Below are positions 33,565 to 40,783 of a stretch of 64,000 nt of DNA, one piece after another. The DNA comes from Collinsella intestinalis DSM 13280 (GTDB lineage Bacteria > Actinomycetota > Coriobacteriia > Coriobacteriales > Coriobacteriaceae), in contig NZ_GG692711.1 of assembly GCF_000156175.1 (NCBI RefSeq), forward strand, positions 136,367 through 200,366, written 5' to 3'. The notes under the pieces were generated by a model, which saw only the letters and a list, made by a program, of their open reading frames with translations, made no database searches and was not told the DNA's origin. Positions within the stretch are counted from its first letter, which is position 1, and the number at the start of each line of letters is the position of its first letter. A program made the position numbers and the translations under genes.

Positions 33565-34587
33565 TCAAGCCATCTCCTCAAGCGCGCCAGCCTCATCGTC
33601 CGCGACTCCGCTTTCGGCCAAATACCTCCTGAGCATGAACCGCCGCAGCTCCTCCTGCCGCTTCAAGAAGTCCGAGTCCACGCGTACCTGCCGATGCCCC
33701 GACCTACGCTCGATAGCCCTCATCAGTCTTCCAAAGGCCTCCCCATCAAAAAATGACTGACGAGTGATCGTCATCATTCGATACCCCATAGCCTCCAGAG
33801 CGTTCGCCCTCTCGACATCAACTGCGATTTGACCCTCTTCCTCATGCAGAATTCCGTTGTATTCCAAATCGACCTTCGCTTGCGGAAGATACGCGTCGCA
33901 TTCGAAGTGCGAACGCCTTGTCAGCAGGCGCGCCTCCCCCGCCACCTCGATGCGATAAGCCATCTCAAGGCTCTCAATCCCCTCACCCCCAAACCTCCTG
34001 GGAAACAGGAGCATCAGAAAAAACGCTGTCTCCATCGGAGAACGCGCCCCATCACGCACAAATCTGAGCGTCCGCCGCAGGTTGTTCACACCCCGCTGAC
34101 CCACGGCATCCGCGCAAAGCCGACGCACATCGTCGACGCAGACGAGCGGCTCACGCGAAACCATGGCGTCACCATTCGGCGGCACCGCGTAGCGCCCACA
34201 CGCCTCCATCAGGCATTCGGCGAGCTCATGCCTGGGAATCGATCCTGCCAACTGCTGCAAGCACAGCAACGGCGAAACGACAAAGATCCCCTTATCGAGT
34301 CGGAGCAACCCGCCGGGCGGTATCGGATGCGACCAAACATGCGCTGAGACGCCATGACCGGACCTTCGATCACACGCGCGAAGAACCGAGACGTCCATCC
34401 TGTCCAGATGCTCGTGCGGGATACCGCGCGCGACGAGAAGCCTTCGCGCCCGCTCAACCAGGTACATATCGACCGGCCCCGGTGCCAATGTCTGGAACTC
34501 AGCAGGCAGCGAGCCACGTACATCACGCGGGTTCAAGGGCGTCTGATGTAGCGCCCAGGCAGTTCTATGTGACAACACGAGGCTCAT
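33565..34587 (-). CDS. AbiEi/DUF559-like protein, unknown role
   Basis: The 340-residue protein has an N-terminal region like AbiEi-type antitoxin/regulator proteins. Its C-terminal segment (about 185-300) resembles DUF559/Vsr-like nucleases: SPMETAFFLMLLFP, then ECDAYLPQAKVDLEYNG and later ALEAMGYRMMTIT. The Asp/Glu-x-Lys pattern suggests a PD-(D/E)xK fold. Similar lone genes are common in actinobacteria and their function is unproven. No AbiEii toxin is adjacent. I chose the ATG at 34587; a TTG at 34671 is possible. Confidence 0.6.
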   Translation of the reverse strand: MSLVLSHRTAWALHQTPLNPRDVRGSLPAEFQTLAPGPVDMYLVERARRLLVARGIPHEHLDRMDVSVLRACDRRSGHGVSAHVWSHPIPPGGLLRLDKGIFVVSPLLCLQQLAGSIPRHELAECLMEACGRYAVPPNGDAMVSREPLVCVDDVRRLCADAVGQRGVNNLRRTLRFVRDGARSPMETAFFLMLLFPRRFGGEGIESLEMAYRIEVAGEARLLTRRSHFECDAYLPQAKVDLEYNGILHEEEGQIAVDVERANALEAMGYRMMTITRQSFFDGEAFGRLMRAIERRSGHRQVRVDSDFLKRQEELRRFMLRRYLAESGVADDEAGALEEMA

Positions 34588-34854
34588 GTCTGCATCTTCA
34601 ATCACGAGCCTCGTATCGTTGGAGACAATTTTGGAAAGCGCCGCGTGACCTGTGCTTGCAGCCGTTCTCAATCTATCCAGCGTGGGCAGACGAAGACCAG
34701 ATTCAGGCCAGTTCCAGGCAAGGCCTATGGAAAACCACCGTGCCCAAACCCTCCGCCCGCCCGCGCGGTGAACAAAAGACAGCCCACCCTCCCTGCAAGA
34801 CCTGTCGATTCAGAGGCCATACGCGGCGGCCCCGCAGAAGGCAGGCATCGTGGA

Positions 34855-35095
34855 GTTGGAGGTTGCACGTGACTGGAGGCTGCACGTGGCTGGAGATTGT
34901 AAACGATGGGTGGCATGCGGACGGAGGTTATGCGCGGCGACCCCATGGATGATAGGCCGCGTGCGGTTGGAGGCCATACGCGGCGGGCCCGTGGATGATG
35001 GGCGTGCAAGGCTGGAGGCCGTGCGCGGTAACCCCACGGATGATAGGCCGCGTGCGGTTGGAGGCTATGCGCGATTGGAGCTTATGCACGGTTTC
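34855..35095. repeat. Degenerate 46-bp tandem repeat
   Basis: Three clear units of 45-48 bp share GGATGATAGGCCGCGTGCGG and TTGGAGGC, preceded and followed by shorter, more decayed units. The units differ by substitutions and small indels. Confidence 0.7.
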
Positions 35096-35122
35096 GAAAT
35101 TTGGGGTGTTGGCGGTCCATCA

Positions 35123-35181
35123 TTTCCGCAGGTAGAAGCATCGACAAAATGGAGCTTGTGAACGAATCGTTCACAAGCTCC
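35123..35181. repeat. Bipartite repeat, copy 2
   Basis: TTTCCGCAGGTAGA (35123-35136) is followed nine bases later by AAAATGGAGCTTGTGAACGA and the complement of its last 15 bases (to 35181). The outer ATTTT of the right arm is missing compared with copy 1 at 25752. Both copies have GGCG seven bases before TTTCC. Confidence 0.8.
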
Positions 35182-35224
35182 TACAGCGGCAAATAAATCG
35201 TGCACAGCCTCCAATCGCGCATAA

Positions 35225-35480
35225 ACTCAACACTGGCCCAGGCTCCTCGGTGTCCGAAGCAAGCCGATTGCGGAGCATATCTCGCAACTCGCCAAGCACA
35301 GGGCTTTCAGCACCCTGGGGGTAGACCGAGCGCGGAGTACACCCCCCCCCGGCTCACCGGGTACAAGGCCCTCGGCGTCCCGGGATAAGCCAAGCGCGAC
35401 GCACATCTCGCAGCTCACCAGGCCAAAATCCTCAGCATTCGCGATAAGCCCCCTTGCCGCGGAAACCGATATGGATGACG
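35225..35480. repeat. Degenerate repeat of about 66 bp
   Basis: Three to four diverged units share CTCGG(C/T)GTCC, AAGCC(G/A)A, GCGGAG or GCGACG, and CTCGCA(A/G)CTC(G/A)CCA. A C9 tract lies in the second unit. Confidence 0.55.
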
Positions 35481-35511
35481 GAGCTTGCACCTGAGCGCGC
35501 TTTGCCTAGAG

Positions 35512-38178
35512 CTACTCGGTGTCCTGGGAATCGAGCGCCTTATTGCGAGAACCAGCATGGATAGCGGCGGCGAGAGCGCTCAGGCCCATCAGGGCAGCCG
35601 CGGCGAAGGTATTGGTGTCGCCGGTCTGGGGAAGCTTGCCCGAGGAGGGCTTACCGGAGCCGGTGATCGCATCGGCAGAATCACCGTTGCCGCTGGTGGG
35701 TCCGTTGCCCGTGCCGAAGCCATTACCGCTCGAGCCACCGTTGCCGCCGGTTGTGCCGCTGCCGCCAACGCCACCGGTGGAACCGCTGCCTCCGGTGGAA
35801 CCACCGTTGCCAGAACCGCCGGTGGAGCCTCCGGTGCCGTTGCCACCGGTGCTGTCGCCGTTGCCGCTGCCACCGGCCCCATTGCCGCCATTACCGCCGT
35901 TGCCACCGTTGCCGCCACCATTGCCGGAGCCGTCACCGCCCGTGGAGCCGCCGCCGGGCTTCCAATCGGGATCGACTAAGCCGGTCGCCAGCGTATTCAC
36001 GCGGTCACCGAGCTGATTCTCGTCGTGCGTGAGGGAATACAGCGCGCCGTGCGCCAACTCGGCAAGCGTCGGGATATTGGGGATCATGTTGCCAGGGGTC
36101 CCTCCCAGCAGGCCAAAGATCGCACCGAGGTCCTTGATGGCGCCGAGCGCGATATCGATCGCGATGTTGCCCTTCTCCTTGACCAGCAGGTCCTTGAGGT
36201 TGATCTTGATTCCCTTCAGCAGCGCGTTGAGCTTATCCAGGACCACCTCGTCGTTGATGGTCGCGCGCAGGAAGCTGGTAAGCGAACCGTCAGCCGCAGG
36301 GTTGCCCTCGGCGTCGTCGCCGGTGAGCTTGATCTGGGCGGTCGCGGTCTCGACCCACTCGGGACAGGTCTCGTCGCCGTGCAGATGGTCGCCGTAGGCG
36401 AACTTGATGAGGTCGAAGAGGCTGTTGGCCCCGTCGGCGACCTTCTGGTTGACCAGGGTCTCAACCAGGGTGCGCAGCAGGTCGAGGACCTGGTCTCCAC
36501 CGCCGGAAACCAGCAGAGAGTCGAGGCCCGCATAGACGGGGACAAGGAACTTGGCGAGCGACTCGGCGCTGATGTAGTAGGACCAGCCTGCGGCAGCTGC
36601 CATGGGCTCGCTCACGAGAGCGCTCTGGACAGCAGCCATGGCGCTGGCGTCGAACGTGAGCGCATAAGGCTCCACACCGGCCTTCGCCTCCATCTTCTGG
36701 ACCATCACGCGCTGGTTCTCGGGGTTCGCCCAAATGCCCGCACTCCCGAGAATCGGGATCTCAACGATGAACGCCTCGTCGGCGCTCTGGGGCAGCATGC
36801 CAAAAACGGCGCCGAACAGCGCACCGTCAAGTGCGGCAGCGGTGCCGTCACCGATACCGAGGCCACCGGCGAGCTGAGCCAAGAGCGGTTTCACACCGCC
36901 GTTGGCCGCGGCCTGATCGAGCATCGGGGCAACCAAGGCATCGGCGATCATGGTCTTCACCACGTCGACTGTGAGCAGGCGCTCATGACCGTACTCCTCG
37001 ATGTTGGGAATACGGGTCACGGAGCCGCTGTCGAAGTCGGTGTAATCGACGGAGCCAAGCGGATGGCTCTCGAGCGCAAGCGTGGCACGCACATTCGCGG
37101 AGCCCTTCTCGCGCTCCCAACCGAGCGTCGCGAAGCGGATATCGCTCGGATAGGTCACGGTGGCACAGGTCTCGATGTCGAAGAGGGTGTTGCCCGCCTC
37201 GGTGGTGATGCTGGCGATGTCGTTGGCGTGCATATGGCCAGTGAACACCGCAGAGACGCCGGCATCGGCGTAGCGGCGCTGGCACTCCTCGTAATTGTCG
37301 ACCAGATACTCGCCCATGAGCGTCGGCTCCATGGAGAAGTGCGGGACCACACCGTGGTGCTGGGTCACAAAGACGATGTCACCGGCGGCACGAGCCTGCT
37401 TGGCTTGGCTCTCGATCCACTGCAGGAGCTTCTCGCCCACCACGCCCGACGTGACGTGCTCGTCCACATCAAGGCCGTTCTGGTCGGTGGAGTACTTGCA
37501 GGAGTCGACGGCGATGAGGGTCACGCCCTTGACGGGGCGGAGCACGTAGGAGAGGCTGCCGCCCTTGGAGCCGCCCTGGTCGAACATGGCGATGGCGTCG
37601 TCATAGCCGCAGTCGGCGTAGAGATCCTTGAATGCAAGGGGGTCGACCAGGTCGGTATGCTCGGCAAACCCGCCGGAAAAGTCGCGGCCGTTCAGATCGT
37701 TGTTGATGTCGTGGTTGCCGTTGATGACGGCGAATTGGGTCTCCTTGCCCGCGGCCTTGAGCCGCTTTTTGGCGTCGGAGAGCATCGCGTGAATGTCCTG
37801 ATGGCAGGCGAGCTCACCGTCCTTGGTAAGGTCGCCGGAAAGGATCACCAGGTCGGGCTGGTAGGCTACGATCTCATCCATGGCCTTTTTGATGATGTCG
37901 CCGGACTCACGGAACATCTTGCGATCGGAATGCTCGGCGATTGTGAAGTCCGGGCAGTCCGAGTACAGGCGCCTGGAGAAGAAGTGCGTGTCGGAGAGGT
38001 GAGCGATCTTGATCTGGTTCGGGTAATCCGCGACCACGGGCGCCAAGGCGGGCTCGTCGGCGTAGGCGGCCTCGGGCGTGGCCATGGCGGCGGCGGTCAC
38101 ACCCGCGCCGGCGATCGAGAGGGTCACGAACCCGCGGCGCGAGATTCCGGTGCGGTCGGTGCTGTGAGAATGCGGCAT
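35512..38178 (-). CDS. Tat-exported, sortase-anchored metallophosphoesterase
   Basis: The 888-residue protein begins with a twin-arginine signal (SRRGFVTLSIAGAG, then AAYADE cleavage region). A calcineurin-type metallophosphoesterase domain spans about residues 25-360: HLSDTHFF, SGDLTKDGE, INGNHDIN, TQHHGVV and TGHMHAND carry the metal ligands. A helical region follows to about 760, then roughly 80 residues of Gly/Asn/Ser/Thr-rich low complexity. It ends in LPQTG, a hydrophobic helix and a charged tail. It is thus a wall-attached phosphoesterase, probably scavenging nucleotides or phosphodiesters. The ATG at 38178 follows TGGAG; an upstream extension would bury the Tat signal. Confidence 0.9.
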   Translation of the reverse strand: MPHSHSTDRTGISRRGFVTLSIAGAGVTAAAMATPEAAYADEPALAPVVADYPNQIKIAHLSDTHFFSRRLYSDCPDFTIAEHSDRKMFRESGDIIKKAMDEIVAYQPDLVILSGDLTKDGELACHQDIHAMLSDAKKRLKAAGKETQFAVINGNHDINNDLNGRDFSGGFAEHTDLVDPLAFKDLYADCGYDDAIAMFDQGGSKGGSLSYVLRPVKGVTLIAVDSCKYSTDQNGLDVDEHVTSGVVGEKLLQWIESQAKQARAAGDIVFVTQHHGVVPHFSMEPTLMGEYLVDNYEECQRRYADAGVSAVFTGHMHANDIASITTEAGNTLFDIETCATVTYPSDIRFATLGWEREKGSANVRATLALESHPLGSVDYTDFDSGSVTRIPNIEEYGHERLLTVDVVKTMIADALVAPMLDQAAANGGVKPLLAQLAGGLGIGDGTAAALDGALFGAVFGMLPQSADEAFIVEIPILGSAGIWANPENQRVMVQKMEAKAGVEPYALTFDASAMAAVQSALVSEPMAAAAGWSYYISAESLAKFLVPVYAGLDSLLVSGGGDQVLDLLRTLVETLVNQKVADGANSLFDLIKFAYGDHLHGDETCPEWVETATAQIKLTGDDAEGNPAADGSLTSFLRATINDEVVLDKLNALLKGIKINLKDLLVKEKGNIAIDIALGAIKDLGAIFGLLGGTPGNMIPNIPTLAELAHGALYSLTHDENQLGDRVNTLATGLVDPDWKPGGGSTGGDGSGNGGGNGGNGGNGGNGAGGSGNGDSTGGNGTGGSTGGSGNGGSTGGSGSTGGVGGSGTTGGNGGSSGNGFGTGNGPTSGNGDSADAITGSGKPSSGKLPQTGDTNTFAAAALMGLSALAAAIHAGSRNKALDSQDTE

Positions 38179-38316
38179 GCTGCTCCATCCATTCGTGTAC
38201 ATATGCCCCATTAATCCTCGGGCACACGCATCAGAGGGCCGCAACGACCGCGTCAGACTCATGCGAAACCGTGTAAGGAACTGAATAGGCGGACAATAAA
38301 CAACCGCCCCGCATGT

Positions 38317-38352
38317 AAAGGCCCGGTACGCCTTTCGACATACCGGGCTTTA
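38317..38352 (-). terminator. Terminator of the EF-G-like gene
   Basis: GCCCGGTA and TACCGGGC pair around a 12-base loop, with AAAG and CTTTA flanks. On the minus strand it lies about 75 bases after the EF-G-like stop. Confidence 0.75.
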
Positions 38353-38422
38353 CACATCAAACCTCGGGCGAGCCGCGCCCAATGCGAAAGACGAGGCGCG
38401 ATCCGCTCGCTCCGAACGTGAT

Positions 38423-40489
38423 CTACCTACCCTGAGCGCGGTTGTGCTCGAAGATCTCGACGAGCTTTTGCTGCACATCGTAGGGGACCTGCTCGTAGCC
38501 GGCCGGCTCCATCGTGAAGTCACCCGTGCCGCGCGTGAGCGAGCGCAGGCGCGTGGCGTAGTCGACGAGCTCGGCGTAGGGCACCGTGGCGGTTACCACG
38601 GTCTCTCCGCGGTCATTGGAATCCATGCCGGTCACGCGCCCGCGGCTGGCGGACACATCGCCCATCACCGCACCGGCGTAACTCTCGGGAATCGTCACCG
38701 TGATGTTCTCCATGGGTTCGAGCACCACGGGATCGGCGTCCTCGCATGCCTTCTTGAGGCCGATGCGCGCGGCCGTGCGGAAGGCCATCTCGTTAGAATC
38801 GACCGGATGATAAGAGCCGTCGTAGCAAGCCACGCGGATGCCGGTGAGCGGGTAGCCCGCGATCACGCCGTCCTTCATGGTCTCCTGGACGCCCTTATCC
38901 ACGGCGGGGATGAGTGCGCGTGGGATGCGACCGCCCACGACCTCGTCGACGAACTCGTACTCGGTGCCGTCGAGCAGAGGCTCGACGCGCAGGTAGCAAT
39001 CGCCGAACTGGCCGGCACCGCCGGTCTGCTTCTTATGACGGCCCTGGGCGGAGGCCACGCGTCGGATGGTCTCGCGATACGGAATGCGCAGCGGCACGAT
39101 GTGCGCGGCGACCTTGGTGCGATCCTCAAGACGATTGAGCAGCACGGACACCTGGGCCTCGCCCACTGCGGAGATGATGGTCTGGGCCGTCTCCTCGTCG
39201 CGGTCGATGCTCATGGTCGGGTCGGCCTCGCAGGCCTTCTCGATGAAGGTGAACAGCTTATCCTCGTCGGAGCGATTCTCGGCCTCGATGGCGATGCGGT
39301 ACTGGGAGTTGGGGAACTTGAACGCGGCGGCCTCGACCTTGCCGGTCACGGAGAGGGTGTCGCCGGTCTCGGCGGACATCTTGGGAACGACCACGATATC
39401 GCCCGCATAGGCATGGCCGACCTCGGTCATCTCGCGGCCGCACATCACGTACAGGTGCGCCAGGCGCTCGCCCTTGCGGGTACGGGCGTTGACGAGCTCC
39501 ATGCCCGGCTCGATGGTGCCGGTGAGCACCTTGAGGAAGGACAGGCGGCCCTGCTGGGCGTCGTTCAGGGTCTTGAAGTCGAAGACCACGGGGCGATCGT
39601 CCTCGGAGGAGATCTTGAGGGTGTCACCGTCGATGAGCGGCATCTCGCCGTAGTCGGTGGGCGCGGGGAAGTAGGTGGCAACGTCGTCCATGAGGGAGTT
39701 CACGCCTTGCTCCTTCACGCAGGAACCGGCGAACACGGGGACGAACAGACGGTGCGCGATGGCCTTGGCGAGCAGGCCCTCGACCTCCTCCTGGGTGAGG
39801 GACTCGCCCTCGAGGTACTTCTCCATGAGCTCGTCGTCGGCCTCAGCCACGAGTTCGCAAAGCGTCTCATGCGCGGCCTCGGCGGCAGCGCGGTACTCCT
39901 CGGGGATCTCGGTCTCGGTCTGCTTGGTGCCGTCGCAATGACGGGCCTTCATGCGGACGAGGTCGATGATGCCGTTGAAATCCTCGCCGGTGCCCCAGGG
40001 CAGCGTGACGGCTCCCAGGCGCATTCCAAAGCGTTCGCGGAGCATGTCGAGGCACATATCGAAGTCGGCGTTCTCCTTGTCCACGCGATTCACGAACACG
40101 GCGCGGGCGAGACGCAGGTCCTCGGCGGCGTACCAAAGCTTGACGGTGGTGGGCTGCGGGCCCTCGGCGGCATCGACCACGAACAGGGCGGTCTCGCACA
40201 CGCTCATGGCCGCGTAGGCATCGCCGATGAAATCGGGATAGCAGGGGGCGTCGAGCACGTTGATGCGCGCGCCCTTCCAGTCGATCGGGGCGATGGCAGT
40301 CGAGATCGAGAACTCGCGCTTGACCTCTTCGGCGTCGTAGTCGAGCGTGGGCTTGGTGCCGTCGTGGCCGCCCAGGCGGGCGGTCTTACCGGAAAGGTGG
40401 AGCATGGCCTCCGCGAGCGAGGTCTTGCCCACCCCGCCTTGGCCTACGAGCACCACGTTCCTCACATTGCCAGTCTTGGGTGCACCCAT
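38423..40489 (-). CDS. Elongation factor G-like GTPase (EF-G2 type)
   Basis: The 688-residue protein has all EF-G domains. The GTPase domain has P-loop GQGGVGKTS (16-24) and NRVDKEN as the guanine motif. Domain II lies near 290-380, and domains III-V include GGAGQFGDCYLRVEP and GRVTGMDS. The G3 motif is DAPCYPDF where canonical EF-G has DTPGHVDF, so the catalytic His is replaced by Tyr, as in EF-G2 paralogues. It is probably an accessory translational GTPase, with the essential EF-G encoded elsewhere with the ribosomal protein genes. The ATG at 40489 follows AAAGGGAGG. Confidence 0.9.
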   Translation of the reverse strand: MGAPKTGNVRNVVLVGQGGVGKTSLAEAMLHLSGKTARLGGHDGTKPTLDYDAEEVKREFSISTAIAPIDWKGARINVLDAPCYPDFIGDAYAAMSVCETALFVVDAAEGPQPTTVKLWYAAEDLRLARAVFVNRVDKENADFDMCLDMLRERFGMRLGAVTLPWGTGEDFNGIIDLVRMKARHCDGTKQTETEIPEEYRAAAEAAHETLCELVAEADDELMEKYLEGESLTQEEVEGLLAKAIAHRLFVPVFAGSCVKEQGVNSLMDDVATYFPAPTDYGEMPLIDGDTLKISSEDDRPVVFDFKTLNDAQQGRLSFLKVLTGTIEPGMELVNARTRKGERLAHLYVMCGREMTEVGHAYAGDIVVVPKMSAETGDTLSVTGKVEAAAFKFPNSQYRIAIEAENRSDEDKLFTFIEKACEADPTMSIDRDEETAQTIISAVGEAQVSVLLNRLEDRTKVAAHIVPLRIPYRETIRRVASAQGRHKKQTGGAGQFGDCYLRVEPLLDGTEYEFVDEVVGGRIPRALIPAVDKGVQETMKDGVIAGYPLTGIRVACYDGSYHPVDSNEMAFRTAARIGLKKACEDADPVVLEPMENITVTIPESYAGAVMGDVSASRGRVTGMDSNDRGETVVTATVPYAELVDYATRLRSLTRGTGDFTMEPAGYEQVPYDVQQKLVEIFEHNRAQGR

Positions 40490-40704
40490 GGGACACCTCC
40501 CTTTCCCAGCGCGAGATATTCGCGCCGAAAATGCGTGCGAGGCGCCTTGTGCATCCCCGCACGACAGCCGTATGGCCTGAGCCTACCCCCGCGCGGGGAT
40601 GCAATTGCACGCCCATCGGCAAGCGTGGGCACGGGCGCCGCGGGCGGCTTGCGTGGAAACGCCTCGCTTGGGGACAGACGCGAATTACGCCTGCCAACAA
40701 CACG
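40490..40704. other. Upstream region of the EF-G-like gene
   Basis: It contains the near-palindrome GCGCGA-GATAT-TCGCGC (40508-40524) close to the ribosome site and further GC-rich inverted repeats (CATCCCCGC / GCGGGGATG, about 40552 and 40595). These may form a leader hairpin or operator. No gene is seen. Confidence 0.4.
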
Positions 40705-40737
40705 ACGCCGGCCGCCCGTCATCTGGGCGGCCGGCGT
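40705..40737 (-). terminator. Terminator of the TPR protein gene
   Basis: A perfect 13-bp stem (ACGCCGGCCGCCC and complement) with a 7-base loop lies about 45 bases after the TPR gene stop on the minus strand, followed by CGTGTTGTTGG. Confidence 0.7.
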
Positions 40738-40750
40738 TGCCGTGGCGAAA

Positions 40751-40783
40751 TGACTCAATTTGTACCTGTCCCCAATTGGGACT
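40751..40783. repeat. 33-bp palindromic repeat after the TPR gene
   Basis: TGACTCAATTTGTACCTGTC followed by CCCAATTGGGACT is a diverged copy of the palindrome at 47347 and 47440. It overlaps the stop codon of the minus-strand TPR gene (40784-40782). Confidence 0.8.

Larger units (their letters stand above)
34588..35511. other. 924-bp repeat-rich gap without a convincing gene
   Basis: The gap holds two sets of degenerate tandem repeats (34855-35095 and 35225-35480) and the second copy of the bipartite palindromic repeat (35123-35181). Short open frames here repeat internally, for example SCEMCVALGL and SCEICSAIGL, and lack ribosome sites, so I do not call them genes. Confidence 0.6.

Noticed and set aside
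33565..34587. AbiE abortive-infection system
   Set aside because: Only an AbiEi/DUF559-like protein is present; no nucleotidyltransferase toxin (AbiEii) or other defence gene is adjacent.
35227..35490. 87-codon minus-strand frame with repeated SCExC motifs
   Set aside because: It has no ribosome site, lies in degenerate DNA repeats and includes a slippage-prone C9 tract; treated as a repeat region.
34588..35511. CRISPR array
   Set aside because: Repeat units are diverged, of uneven length and without unique spacers; no cas genes are in the window.
38444..40753. Long plus-strand open frame antisense to the EF-G-like gene
   Set aside because: It mirrors the EF-G-like coding sequence with Gly/His/Leu bias and no recognisable motif; the minus-strand gene is certain.
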